From assembly GCA_001797035.1 (NCBI GenBank), contig MGOE01000037.1:7244-12771 (forward strand): a stretch of 5,528 nucleotides of DNA, written 5' to 3'. Positions 1-5,528 of this stretch are shown piece after piece; positions within the stretch are counted from its first letter, which is position 1, and every line of letters begins with the position of its first letter. Source of the stretch: Chloroflexi bacterium RBG_16_72_14 (GTDB taxonomy: Bacteria > Chloroflexota > Limnocylindria > Limnocylindrales > CSP1-4). A program made the translations under genes and the position numbers. The notes beneath the pieces were generated by a model. The model was not told where the DNA came from, searched no databases, and saw nothing but the letters and a program-made list of their open reading frames with translations.

Positions 1-634
1 CCGCCAGCCCGCCGTGCACGCCACTGGTGAGCAGGAGCGTCGCGCCCGGGTGCAGCATCGCGACCAGGTCCGCGAGCCGGATCGACGGGTCGAGGTCGTC
101 GCTGCCGACGCCGATCAGATCCGCCCGCCGCACGACGGGCGAGGCACCGGGTGGCAGGTGAGTCACGGGCTCGCCGGCCTTGAGCACGCGGAGCAGGCCC
201 TGCCAGCCGAGCGCGACCTGGGCGAATGCCGGGGGGACGCCCGCCCAGGCATCGGGGAGCTCGGCCGCGACGGGCCCGAACAACCACGCTCGTGCCTCGC
301 GCCACGCGCGCGGCAGGGCGGAGGGCTGGACCGAGTCGGAGACCTCCGGCGTGTGCTGGATGCGGCCCTCCGGGGTCTCGTGGTTGATGAACACCGGACC
401 GTGGGTCAGCGGGGCGATCACGACATCCACGCCGGCCATCCGCAACAGGTCGAGCTCCGCCGCACCGGCCGCGAGAGCATCCGCGCCGACTAGCGCCCCG
501 ACCCGCAGCCCCAGCCTAGCCAGGGTGAGCGCGGAATACGACACGCCGCCGCCCAGCCGCCAGCCGCGCGGATCGTCGTCCACGAGGTCCCGGCACGCCG
601 CGCCGACCACCACGACCGAGGGGGTCTCGTCCAT
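1..634 (-). CDS. PfkB-family carbohydrate/nucleoside kinase, N-terminal part (cut by window edge)
   Basis: Reading the minus strand from the ATG at 634-632 gives 211 uninterrupted codons that run off the left edge. The protein opens with a ribokinase-fold first strand (SVVVVGAACRDLV, residues 6-18). A Gly-Gly-Gly substrate-binding turn follows at 28-30, then VSYSALTLARLG (31-42), the usual place of the PfkB N-terminal signature. Residues 82-90 (FINHETPEG) match the lid strand region, ADLIGVGSDDL (171-181) the strand and helix before the nucleotide site, and LLTSGVHGG (201-209) the start of the ATP-binding part. The catalytic DTxGAGD motif would lie beyond the edge and cannot be checked. Such enzymes phosphorylate a sugar, nucleoside or related alcohol with ATP in the cytosol; the substrate cannot be read here. 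The start is supported by GGAGG four bases upstream. The gene is divergent from the acidic orphan gene at 733. Confidence 0.85.
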   Translation of the reverse strand, partial: MDETPSVVVVGAACRDLVDDDPRGWRLGGGVSYSALTLARLGLRVGALVGADALAAGAAELDLLRMAGVDVVIAPLTHGPVFINHETPEGRIQHTPEVSDSVQPSALPRAWREARAWLFGPVAAELPDAWAGVPPAFAQVALGWQGLLRVLKAGEPVTHLPPGASPVVRRADLIGVGSDDLDPSIRLADLVAMLHPGATLLLTSGVHGGLA

Positions 635-638
635 CCGT

Positions 639-643
639 CCTCC
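639..643 (-). promoter_or_regulatory. Ribosome-binding site of the PfkB kinase gene
   Basis: On the minus strand a full GGAGG core lies four bases before the ATG at 634. It fixes the start in a frame where upstream starts would otherwise be hard to exclude. Confidence 0.75.
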
Positions 644-645
644 GT

Positions 646-664
646 CGGGGTCGGCTCGACCCCG
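646..664. promoter_or_regulatory. Perfect 8-bp dyad (candidate operator or leader hairpin)
   Basis: CGGGGTCG and CGACCCCG form perfect inverted arms around a GCT centre, 19 bp in all. The element ends two bases before the TATACT box of the plus-strand gene and begins two bases from the Shine-Dalgarno of the minus-strand kinase gene. It could be a protein-binding operator covering the -35/spacer region, or a hairpin in the kinase mRNA leader. The symmetry is seen directly; the regulatory role is inference. Confidence 0.5.
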
Positions 665-666
665 CC

Positions 667-672
667 TATACT
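667..672 (+). promoter_or_regulatory. Candidate -10 box (TATACT) for the acidic orphan gene
   Basis: TATACT sits 60 bases before the ATG at 733, in the most AT-rich spot of an otherwise very GC-rich intergenic region. It fits the TAnnnT consensus of housekeeping sigma factors. The hexamer 17 bases upstream (GTCGGG, 644-649) is a poor -35 match, so this would be a weak or activator-dependent promoter. No comparable box with good spacing was found for the kinase gene on the other strand. Confidence 0.4.
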
Positions 673-721
673 GCGGCCCTGCGTACAACCCGCGACCGGG
701 GCGACCCGGCCGCGCCCGACC

Positions 722-726
722 GAGGT
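722..726 (+). promoter_or_regulatory. Ribosome-binding site of the acidic orphan gene
   Basis: GAGGT lies six bases before the ATG at 733, a good distance and a good match. It supports translation of this small gene from that start. Confidence 0.65.
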
Positions 727-732
727 CCAATC

Positions 733-1077
733 ATGCACTTCTACGAGCTTCACGAGGGCGACAACGACGTGTTCGCCGACCTCCTGCTGGCACGCGAGGA
801 GGAGATGGAGCCCGAGGAGTTCTTCGACCTCGTGCAGTCCATCCGCCGCCGCGTCACCGATGGCTACGAGCAGAACACGCTGATCGAGGCGATCGCCGAC
901 GAGCTGGAGCGCGACTACGGCTTCATCGCGATCACCGACGACCGCCTGACGGCCGCGATCAACGTGTCCAGGGACGAGGACGAGAACTTCCTCGCGGACC
1001 TCGACGCGCCCGCCGAGGAGATGGACTACGCGACCATCCTGGCGGAGCTCCAGGCGGGCAACGGCCGCCCCAACTGA
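733..1077 (+). CDS. Small acidic protein of unknown function
   Basis: I do not recognise a named family. The 114-residue product is extremely acidic: 31 Asp/Glu against 8 Arg, with no Lys, Cys or Trp. It has no signal peptide or membrane segment, so it is probably cytosolic. Residues 5-60 look like amphipathic helices (acidic run REEEMEPEEF at 21-30, SIRRR at 36-40, IEAIADELER at 51-60). YGFIAITDDRLTAAINVS (62-79) could be a short strand-turn-helix, followed by an acidic tail. A Shine-Dalgarno GAGGT six bases upstream, a TATACT box and strong GC bias at third positions support a real gene. The all-helical acidic N-terminus would suit binding to a basic partner, but that is a guess. It is transcribed alone, divergent from the kinase gene and convergent with ychF. 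Confidence 0.8.
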   Translation: MHFYELHEGDNDVFADLLLAREEEMEPEEFFDLVQSIRRRVTDGYEQNTLIEAIADELERDYGFIAITDDRLTAAINVSRDEDENFLADLDAPAEEMDYATILAELQAGNGRPN

Positions 1078-1091
1078 CGTGACCCTCCGAG

Positions 1092-1123
1092 GGCGAAGGC
1101 GGCGCTCCTGCCAGCCATTCGCC
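1092..1123. terminator. Bulged hairpin between convergent genes, possible bidirectional terminator
   Basis: The 45-bp gap between the convergent stops contains a stacked stem: GGCGAA pairs with TTCGCC, then GGC with GCC, then GGC with GCC around the loop GCTCCT. Single unpaired A residues at 1113 and 1117 form the bulges. The outer arm touches the ychF stop codon at 1123-1125. No T-run follows on either strand, so it is not a classical intrinsic terminator. It may still act as a U-less terminator or as a 3'-end protecting stem for both transcripts. Confidence 0.45.
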
Positions 1124-2229
1124 TACCTGCTGAACAGGATCTCGATCACGTCGCCGTCGCGGACGCGGTAGGTCCTGCCCTCCGAGCGGACCTTGCCGTG
1201 GCGCTTGGCCTCCGCGATGGACCCCGCGGCGAGCAGCTCCTCCCAGCCGATCGTCTCGGCGCGGATGAACCCCCTCGCGAGGTCGGTGTGGATTGCCCCC
1301 GCGGCGTCCACCGCGTTGGACCCGTCGGGCACCGGCCAGGCGCGCACCTCGTCCGGGCCCGCGGTCAGGAACGAGATCAGGCCGACCAGCCGGTAGGACA
1401 GCGCGATCACGCGGTCCAGGCTCGACTCCGTCAGCCCCAGCTCCTCCATGAACACGGCGGCCTCGCCGGGGTCGAGCTCGCCCAGCTCCATCTCGATCTT
1501 CGCCGACATCGCGTCCACGAGCGCGTGGCGGTGCGGGTAGCCGGCCGCGATCCGCTCCACGAGCGCCGGGGCCGTCGGCAGGTCGTCCTCGCCCACGTTG
1601 ACCAGCACCAGCACGGGCTTCTGGGTCAGGAACCGGAAGCCGCGGACCGCCTTCTCGTCATCCGGGTCGAGGGTCTCGTCGCGGATCGGGCGGCCGGCCT
1701 CCAGCGTCGCCTTCAGCCCCACGAGGATCACCTCCTCGCGCTCGTTCGCCTCGCGCTCGGCCGGAGTGCCATGGCGCCCGCCACCCGCGTGGAGCCGCTC
1801 GAGCCGGCGGTCGATCATCGCGAGGTCGGCGAGCATGAACTCCAGGTCCAGCTGCTCCAGGTCCCGCACCGGGTCCACGGAGCCCGCGAGGTGCGGGTGG
1901 TGGACGTCATCCCAGGCCCGCACGACGTGGATCAGTGCGTCCGCCTCGCGCAGCCGGGCGAGGTGCTCGGCCGGGAGCTCCTCCGTGCCCACGTGCCCCT
2001 CGCTGGACGCGGGCGGCGCGGGGAGGTCCACGTAGGTGACGTCGGCGTGCACGATCTTCCTGGGCTTGAACACCTCGGCCAGGCGGTCGAGGCGAAGGTC
2101 GGGCACCTTGACGACGCCGACGTTGAGCTGGAGCCCGCCGTACCCGCCGGTCTCGGCATGGCCACGAGTCAGCGTGTTGAACACGGTGGTCTTGCCGCTC
2201 CCGGCAAGCCCGACGATCGCGATCTGCAT
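1123..2229 (-). CDS. ychF: YchF-like (Obg-family) ATPase with TGS domain, divergent G motifs
   Basis: The 368-residue length matches YchF (E. coli, about 363). The G domain has a P-loop GLAGSGKTT (7-15), the switch-I stretch LQLNVGVVKVPDLRLDRL (33-50), and ADALIHVVRAWDD (96-108), matching the E. coli TDAIGHVVR strand. A helical insertion follows at about 130-195. The base motif NVGE (211-214) keeps the NxxE form that favours ATP over GTP, and SAK (242-244) is the G5-like loop. The C-terminal TGS domain (about 284-366; FLTAGPDEVRAW, IHTDLARGFIRAE, RVRDGDVIEILF) is well conserved. YchF proteins bind ribosomes and are linked to translation and oxidative-stress control; this role is from family knowledge. 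The oddities are a GSGKTT P-loop instead of the Obg-type NVGKS, and DLPAP (68-72) where DxAG is expected. It is the last gene of the minus-strand cluster. Confidence 0.88.
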   Translation of the reverse strand: MQIAIVGLAGSGKTTVFNTLTRGHAETGGYGGLQLNVGVVKVPDLRLDRLAEVFKPRKIVHADVTYVDLPAPPASSEGHVGTEELPAEHLARLREADALIHVVRAWDDVHHPHLAGSVDPVRDLEQLDLEFMLADLAMIDRRLERLHAGGGRHGTPAEREANEREEVILVGLKATLEAGRPIRDETLDPDDEKAVRGFRFLTQKPVLVLVNVGEDDLPTAPALVERIAAGYPHRHALVDAMSAKIEMELGELDPGEAAVFMEELGLTESSLDRVIALSYRLVGLISFLTAGPDEVRAWPVPDGSNAVDAAGAIHTDLARGFIRAETIGWEELLAAGSIAEAKRHGKVRSEGRTYRVRDGDVIEILFSR

Positions 2230-2230
2230 G

Positions 2231-2249
2231 GCTCCGATCGTATCGGGGC
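2231..2249 (-). promoter_or_regulatory. Hairpin over the ychF ribosome-binding site
   Basis: The 20-bp gap between the upstream stop codon (2250-2252) and the ychF ATG (2229) is almost entirely an inverted repeat. GCCCCGAT and ATCGGAGC flank an ACG loop on the transcribed strand, pairing at all but one position (a C-A mismatch). The downstream arm contains GGAG, the only Shine-Dalgarno-like sequence, just two bases from the ATG. Ribosomes finishing the upstream gene would melt it, so it may tie ychF translation to that gene. The pairing is seen; the function is inferred. Confidence 0.4.
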
Positions 2250-3098
2250 TTATGGGTCGATGCCTGCCTTGCGCCCAACGAGTCGCGACAGCCGGACCCT
2301 CAGCGTGTCCTTGGCCGGGATCGACGTCCAGCCCTCGGACAGCGATCCCGTCATGAACACCTGGCCCCCAACGACGGCACCAATGGCCGGAACTGCCGGC
2401 TCGTCAGGCATGCACACGTCGACGTCGAAGGCGACGCACGCTGCGCGCGCGACGATGAAGGTCTGACCGGTGAGGGCGTTGGCTCGCCGCTCGGCATGCA
2501 TGACCACGCCGTTCAGACGCGCCTCTGCTGTGACGTGGTCGCCTTCTGGCCCGGCGGAGACGCCAAACGAGATGAACGACTGGCTGGCCATCCTCGGCGG
2601 CCATGGCATCCTCATCTCCAGCGCCCTGGGGGGCGGCTCGGTGACTTCTCCCTCGGGATCGATCAGGCTGTCACGCGAAGCCGCGAAGGTGTCCTCGTCC
2701 GGGTACACCTTCACATCGGTAGCCAGCGCGACCAGGCTGGCTGGACCGCTCGCGACACCGCCGCGGAACAGGTCCCGCTGCTCCAGCTCGACGGTCAACA
2801 TCGTGGCGTCATTCCCCTCGTCGTCCGTCACCATGGCCTTCGAAACATCCTCGTTGACTTCGACGACGTGCGCCAGCCTTGCGCCGGGCGTCCCGGCCAA
2901 CGTGGGCAGGAAGTTGACGATCTCGCGCTTCCGAACGGAGAACACCAGGCACGCGCCGCTCGCGTCCTCCCACCTGAGGACGTCGACGCCACGGTGCCGA
3001 CCGACCAGGGCGGCGTGTTGCAGGACGGACGACACGAGCCGCTCCGTCGACGCGGAATCCGGCGCATCCATCCCGATGCAGGCAAGGTGCGACGCCAT
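2250..3098 (-). CDS. Conserved-looking hypothetical protein, codon use unlike neighbours
   Basis: The 282-residue product is not one I can name. It has no signal peptide or membrane segment and looks like a soluble alpha/beta protein. Residues 1-80 hold an N-terminal unit (LVFSVRKREIVNFLPTLAG, 51-69). A middle part (about 80-165) includes DVKVYPDEDTF (128-138). The C-terminal part (about 172-271) looks beta-rich, with SFISFGVSAG, RLNGVVMHAERRANALTG and GAVVGGQVFMTGSLSEGW. The RRANALTG and AVVGGQVFMTGS stretches look like family-conserved blocks, and it faintly recalls actinobacterial conserved hypotheticals, unverified. Its codons use many A/T third bases (CTT, GAT, CAA, GTT, GAA, AAT) that the flanking genes almost avoid, hinting at later acquisition. 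It starts 11 bases after the dehydrogenase stop without a strong ribosome-binding site, so it is probably co-transcribed. Confidence 0.75.
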   Translation of the reverse strand: MASHLACIGMDAPDSASTERLVSSVLQHAALVGRHRGVDVLRWEDASGACLVFSVRKREIVNFLPTLAGTPGARLAHVVEVNEDVSKAMVTDDEGNDATMLTVELEQRDLFRGGVASGPASLVALATDVKVYPDEDTFAASRDSLIDPEGEVTEPPPRALEMRMPWPPRMASQSFISFGVSAGPEGDHVTAEARLNGVVMHAERRANALTGQTFIVARAACVAFDVDVCMPDEPAVPAIGAVVGGQVFMTGSLSEGWTSIPAKDTLRVRLSRLVGRKAGIDP

Positions 3099-3109
3099 GC
3101 TCGGCTCGC

Positions 3110-4222
3110 TCAGTACCCGGCGTTGGGATCAACGACGTTGAGCAGCGGCCGCCCGTCCGCGTAGCGGCGGAGGTTCTCGCAGAACAGCTCCACCGAGCGG
3201 TCCACGACCCGCGTGGACGACCAGGAGGTGTGCGGCGTGAGGATCACGTTGGGCAGGTCGTACAGCGGTGACGACGCAGAGAGCGGCTCCTCGCGGAACG
3301 TGTCCAGCACCGCGCCGCCCAGCCGTCCCTCGCGGAGGGCGCGGATCAGCGCCCGGTCGTCCACCAGCTCGCCGCGGGCCACGTTGATCACCCACGCCCC
3401 GGGCTTCATCTGCGCGATCGCCGCGTCGCCGATCAGCCCGCGCGTGTCGTCGGTGAGGGGGGCCGCGAGGACGACGAAGTCGGATTCGCCCAGGAGCTCC
3501 GGCAGGTGCTCCGGCGGCAGCACCCGGTCCAGCATCATCGAGCCCAGGAAGGGCTCGTCCTCCGTGCCATCGGTGGCGTGGTGGCCAGCCTCGGGGCGGC
3601 GTCGCGTGGCCACCACCCGGCACCCGAACGCGGTCGCCAGCGCACCCACGGCCCGCCCGATGGACCCGAGGCCCACGATGCCCACGGTGACGTCGCGCAG
3701 CTCGCGCGACTCCCGCGGCTGCCAGGTCCGCTCGGCCTGGAGCTCGAGCAGCGAGGGCAGCCGCCGCGCCACCGCCAGGATCATCAGCAACACGTACTCG
3801 GCGATCGGCCGCGAGAAGACGCCCCGCGCGTTGGTGATCACGAGCCCCCGCGACCGGCTGGCCGGCGTGAGGACGCGCTCCACACCGGCGGTCGCGGAGT
3901 GCACCCAACGGAGCGAGGGCGCCCGGACGAGGATCCGGTCGAACGTGTCCGCGGGGAGCCGGCCGCGAAGCATGACCTCCACGTCGTCGAGCGGGCCGTC
4001 GGGGTGGCCGTCGAACCCGATCGTGACCAGGCGCGCGCCGGGCGCGGCGGCCCGGATCGCGTCGAGGTCCTGCGTCCGGTAGCGCGCGGACAGGATCGGC
4101 GTCAGCGCGATCGCCGCCGGCACGCCGCCCGGCCCGGAGCCCGGACCCGGCCCGGCCGATTCCACCGGCCCGCCCGCCTCCTCCGGTCCGCTCTCCGACT
4201 CGCGCCCCGGTCGCCCGGTCAC
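3110..4222 (-). CDS. D-2-hydroxyacid dehydrogenase
   Basis: This is a 370-residue NAD(P)-dependent reductase of 2-keto acids to D-2-hydroxy acids, probably cytosolic. The Rossmann dinucleotide motif GLGSIG lies at 184-189. After the second strand the sequence reads RVVATRRR (202-209), with Arg where NADH-specific enzymes carry Asp, suggesting NADPH use. The catalytic set is present: Arg283 in NVARGELVD, Glu312 in DTFREEP, and His331 in the TPHTSW motif. The substrate half has SATAGVERV (109-117) and NARGVFSRPIAEYVL (131-145). The exact substrate (glyoxylate, hydroxypyruvate or another keto acid) cannot be read. Residues 1-35 are a Gly/Pro/Glu-rich, probably disordered extension. The GTG start overlaps the upstream stop as GTGA and has GGGAGG six bases before it, so the extension is probably translated; a GTG at 4123 (Val34) is the alternative start. 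Confidence 0.92.
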   Translation of the reverse strand: MTGRPGRESESGPEEAGGPVESAGPGPGSGPGGVPAAIALTPILSARYRTQDLDAIRAAAPGARLVTIGFDGHPDGPLDDVEVMLRGRLPADTFDRILVRAPSLRWVHSATAGVERVLTPASRSRGLVITNARGVFSRPIAEYVLLMILAVARRLPSLLELQAERTWQPRESRELRDVTVGIVGLGSIGRAVGALATAFGCRVVATRRRPEAGHHATDGTEDEPFLGSMMLDRVLPPEHLPELLGESDFVVLAAPLTDDTRGLIGDAAIAQMKPGAWVINVARGELVDDRALIRALREGRLGGAVLDTFREEPLSASSPLYDLPNVILTPHTSWSSTRVVDRSVELFCENLRRYADGRPLLNVVDPNAGY

Positions 4223-5463
4223 TGCACGCCTCCCGCGATCCGGTCCAGGCCCAGCCGGCGCAGCCAGTCCGCCGGCCTGTCGATCTCCTCAGGCGTCGGC
4301 AGCGTCTCCGGGCCGTCCCACAACCGGCGCAGCGCGGCCGACCCGGCCAGTCGCTCGATCTCCGCGACGAACGCCTCGCCCTTCCGGTACTGCTCCATCT
4401 TGAGGTCCATGCCGGTGATGCGCAGCATCGCGCGCTCGAACGGCGTGCGCTGCTCGCGCCGGCCGTGGAACCGGGCCGATATCCGCTCGACGCCCGGCAC
4501 CAGGTCCCGGCCCACCTCGTCCATCACGTGGTCGCCGAACCCCTCGAGCAGGCTCATCACCGCCTGCGTCTCGCGGAACAGGCGTCGCTGCTCGTCGGAC
4601 ATCAGCCGCTCCAGCCAGTGCTGATCGTCGCGCCGGCCCTCGCCGCGCAGGGCCGCGCCGATCGTCGCCACCGCCTCGCGACCCATCGACGCCGCGTCCG
4701 ACGACAGCATCGAGATCTGCCGTTCCAGGCGCTCGGCAAGGTACGGCCGGAGCCACGGGTGTGCCTCGAACTCGAACGCGTGGGTGGTCTCGTGGAGCGC
4801 GATCCAGGTCCGGAACGGCCCGACCGGGACATCCAGCACCCGCGCCGTGTGGCGGATGTTCTCCTCCACGAACAGCAGCCGCCCCGGCGTCGTCTCCGCC
4901 GTGAGCAGGGCGAGGTCGTACTGGCCCAGCACGCGCTGGCCCATGAACCCCAGCAGCAGCCCCAGCTGGCGGGTCGTCACCCAGCGGTTGGCGAGCGCGA
5001 CGGTCGCCTTGCCCAGCCCGCCGCCCGGCGGCAGGAGCTGGTCCAGGAGCTCGCCCTCGAGCCGGCCGATGAGCCCGGCGAAGGCCGCGGTGTTGGCCCG
5101 GACCCATTCGGCGCGGTCCACGATCGCGACCCGGTCCACCACGCCCGGCAGCTCCGTGCCCAGGTGCCGCGCCAGGGCCGGGGCGACGCGTGCCATCGCG
5201 TCCGCGTACTCGCCCTCGACCGCCCGCAGCTCCGCCTCCGTGAGCGCGCCGGGCGCGTTGCGCAGGCGCGCGATGGCGATCGACTCCACGCGCCGCCAGT
5301 CGACGAGCCCGGCCGCTCGTGCGGAGCGCTCCAGCTGTCGCCCGGCGACGGTGACGGCCGCGCCCAGCACGGACCCGACGAGGAAGCCGAGCTGCCACAG
5401 CCGCTCGTCGGGCACGCCGCCGCGGCGGCTCGGGCGACCCCCGGGCTCGTCGTGCGCCGGCAT
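4219..5463 (-). CDS. DUF2342/TIGR03624-type zinc-dependent metalloprotease homologue
   Basis: The 414-residue product matches my recollection of the family annotated as putative hydrolase, zinc-dependent metalloprotease or 'F420 biosynthesis associated' protein, found in Actinomycetota and Chloroflexota. The central ALHETTHAFEF segment (222-232) holds a HExxH zinc motif: His224, catalytic Glu225, His228. Glu307 in SLLEGFGDHVMDEVG (304-318) is a plausible third ligand. A family-typical stretch TTRQLGLLLGFMGQRVLGQYDL (163-184) precedes it. A hydrophobic segment (about 23-40, GFLVGSVLGAAVTVAG) near the N-terminus could be a membrane anchor or a buried helix. No substrate is established, and the F420 link in the family name rests on phylogenetic profile rather than chemistry. 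The ATG overlaps the preceding stop as TGATG, and its own stop overlaps the dehydrogenase start as GTGA. Confidence 0.88.
   Translation of the reverse strand: MPAHDEPGGRPSRRGGVPDERLWQLGFLVGSVLGAAVTVAGRQLERSARAAGLVDWRRVESIAIARLRNAPGALTEAELRAVEGEYADAMARVAPALARHLGTELPGVVDRVAIVDRAEWVRANTAAFAGLIGRLEGELLDQLLPPGGGLGKATVALANRWVTTRQLGLLLGFMGQRVLGQYDLALLTAETTPGRLLFVEENIRHTARVLDVPVGPFRTWIALHETTHAFEFEAHPWLRPYLAERLERQISMLSSDAASMGREAVATIGAALRGEGRRDDQHWLERLMSDEQRRLFRETQAVMSLLEGFGDHVMDEVGRDLVPGVERISARFHGRREQRTPFERAMLRITGMDLKMEQYRKGEAFVAEIERLAGSAALRRLWDGPETLPTPEEIDRPADWLRRLGLDRIAGGVQ
4229..4234 (-). promoter_or_regulatory. Strong ribosome-binding site deciding the dehydrogenase start
   Basis: GGGAGG on the minus strand lies six bases before the GTG at 4222, inside the last codons of the metalloprotease-like gene. 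It favours this start over the internal GTG at 4123, and so favours translation of the low-complexity N-terminal extension. Confidence 0.75.
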
Positions 5464-5528
5464 CAGCCGCCCCCGGCTCGTGCGGCGCCGGCGCCGCCCG
5501 CGGCCCGCATGGGCCCGGCCCGCACGGC
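5463..5528 (-). CDS. C-terminal tail of an upstream gene (partial, unidentified)
   Basis: One minus-strand frame is open from the right edge to a TGA at 5465-5463 that overlaps the metalloprotease-like ATG as TGATG. This arrangement is typical of translationally coupled genes. The 21 residues visible are Ala/Gly/Arg-rich (ending AARAGGG) and say nothing about function. Third positions are strongly GC-biased as in the other genes. In DNA this GC-rich a short open frame is weak evidence, so the main support is the stop-start overlap. Confidence 0.4.
   Translation of the reverse strand, partial: AVRAGPMRAAGGAGAARAGGG
5482..5497. repeat. 16-bp perfect palindrome GCGGCGCCGGCGCCGC
   Basis: The sequence is self-complementary over 16 bp with no central spacer and lies 18 bp before the ATG at 5463. 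It consists of alternating GGCGCC units, so it may simply reflect Ala/Gly codons in very GC-rich DNA. It could still form a strong stem in the transcript. Confidence 0.35.

Noticed and set aside
665..688. Possible minus-strand promoter TTGTAC/TATAGG for the kinase gene.
   Set aside because: The spacer would be only 12 bases and TATAGG lacks the conserved final T, so it is not a convincing promoter.
657..721. Four copies of CGACC in the divergent intergenic region.
   Set aside because: Spacing is irregular and the 5-mer is common in DNA of this composition, so no iteron or regulator-site array can be claimed.
490..753. An 87-codon minus-strand frame starting within the acidic orphan gene.
   Set aside because: It overlaps the true kinase start in another frame, lacks a ribosome-binding site and has shadow composition rich in Arg, Gly, Trp and Ser.
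180..1082. A 300-codon plus-strand frame covering the kinase and the acidic gene.
   Set aside because: The product is Arg/Ser/Pro/Ala low-complexity and spans the divergent promoter region. The kinase frame and the acidic-protein frame both have ribosome-binding sites and sensible composition.
1198..2466. A 422-codon plus-strand open frame antisense to ychF.
   Set aside because: It is a shadow in GC-rich DNA. Its product is rich in Arg, Leu, His and Val with no fold-like pattern, and it lies opposite a gene with clear family motifs.
4289..5398. A 369-codon minus-strand frame overlapping the metalloprotease-like gene.
   Set aside because: It is Arg/Gly/Ala-rich low-complexity translation of an offset frame; the HETTH-containing frame is the coding one.

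Overview
The window is dense, very GC-rich bacterial chromosome with almost no non-coding DNA. Third codon positions are nearly all G or C. The gene content is a PfkB kinase with a divergent N-terminal half, a YchF-type ATPase with degenerate G motifs, and a DUF2342-type zinc metalloprotease homologue. This fits a high-GC Chloroflexota lineage (Limnocylindria-like) or an Actinomycetota member; the assignment is inference from recalled families. There is no sign of a phage, transposon, CRISPR array, or tRNA or rRNA gene.

Layout, left to right. Positions 1-634 hold the N-terminal 211 codons of a PfkB-family sugar/nucleoside kinase on the minus strand, cut by the window edge. A 98-bp divergent intergenic region (635-732) follows. 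It carries a ribosome-binding site for each flanking gene, a perfect 8-bp dyad and a TATACT -10-like box. A small, very acidic orphan protein is encoded on the plus strand at 733-1077. A bulged hairpin (1092-1123) separates it from the end of a convergent minus-strand cluster.

The rest is one tightly packed minus-strand cluster, read from right to left: the tail of an unidentified gene (stop at 5463), a DUF2342-type metalloprotease homologue (5463-4219), a D-2-hydroxyacid dehydrogenase (4222-3110), an unrecognised 282-residue protein (3098-2250) and a YchF-like ATPase (2229-1123). The junctions are TGATG and GTGA overlaps, then gaps of 11 and 20 bp. This suggests one transcript with translational coupling at the first two junctions. 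The gene products share no obvious pathway, so the cluster looks like a housekeeping or mixed operon rather than a dedicated system.

No clear new biological system is visible. The points most worth a second look are the YchF homologue lacking its switch-II glycine, the dyad in the divergent promoter region, the codon-atypical unknown gene inside the cluster, a hairpin over the ychF ribosome-binding site, and the acidic lysine-free orphan protein.
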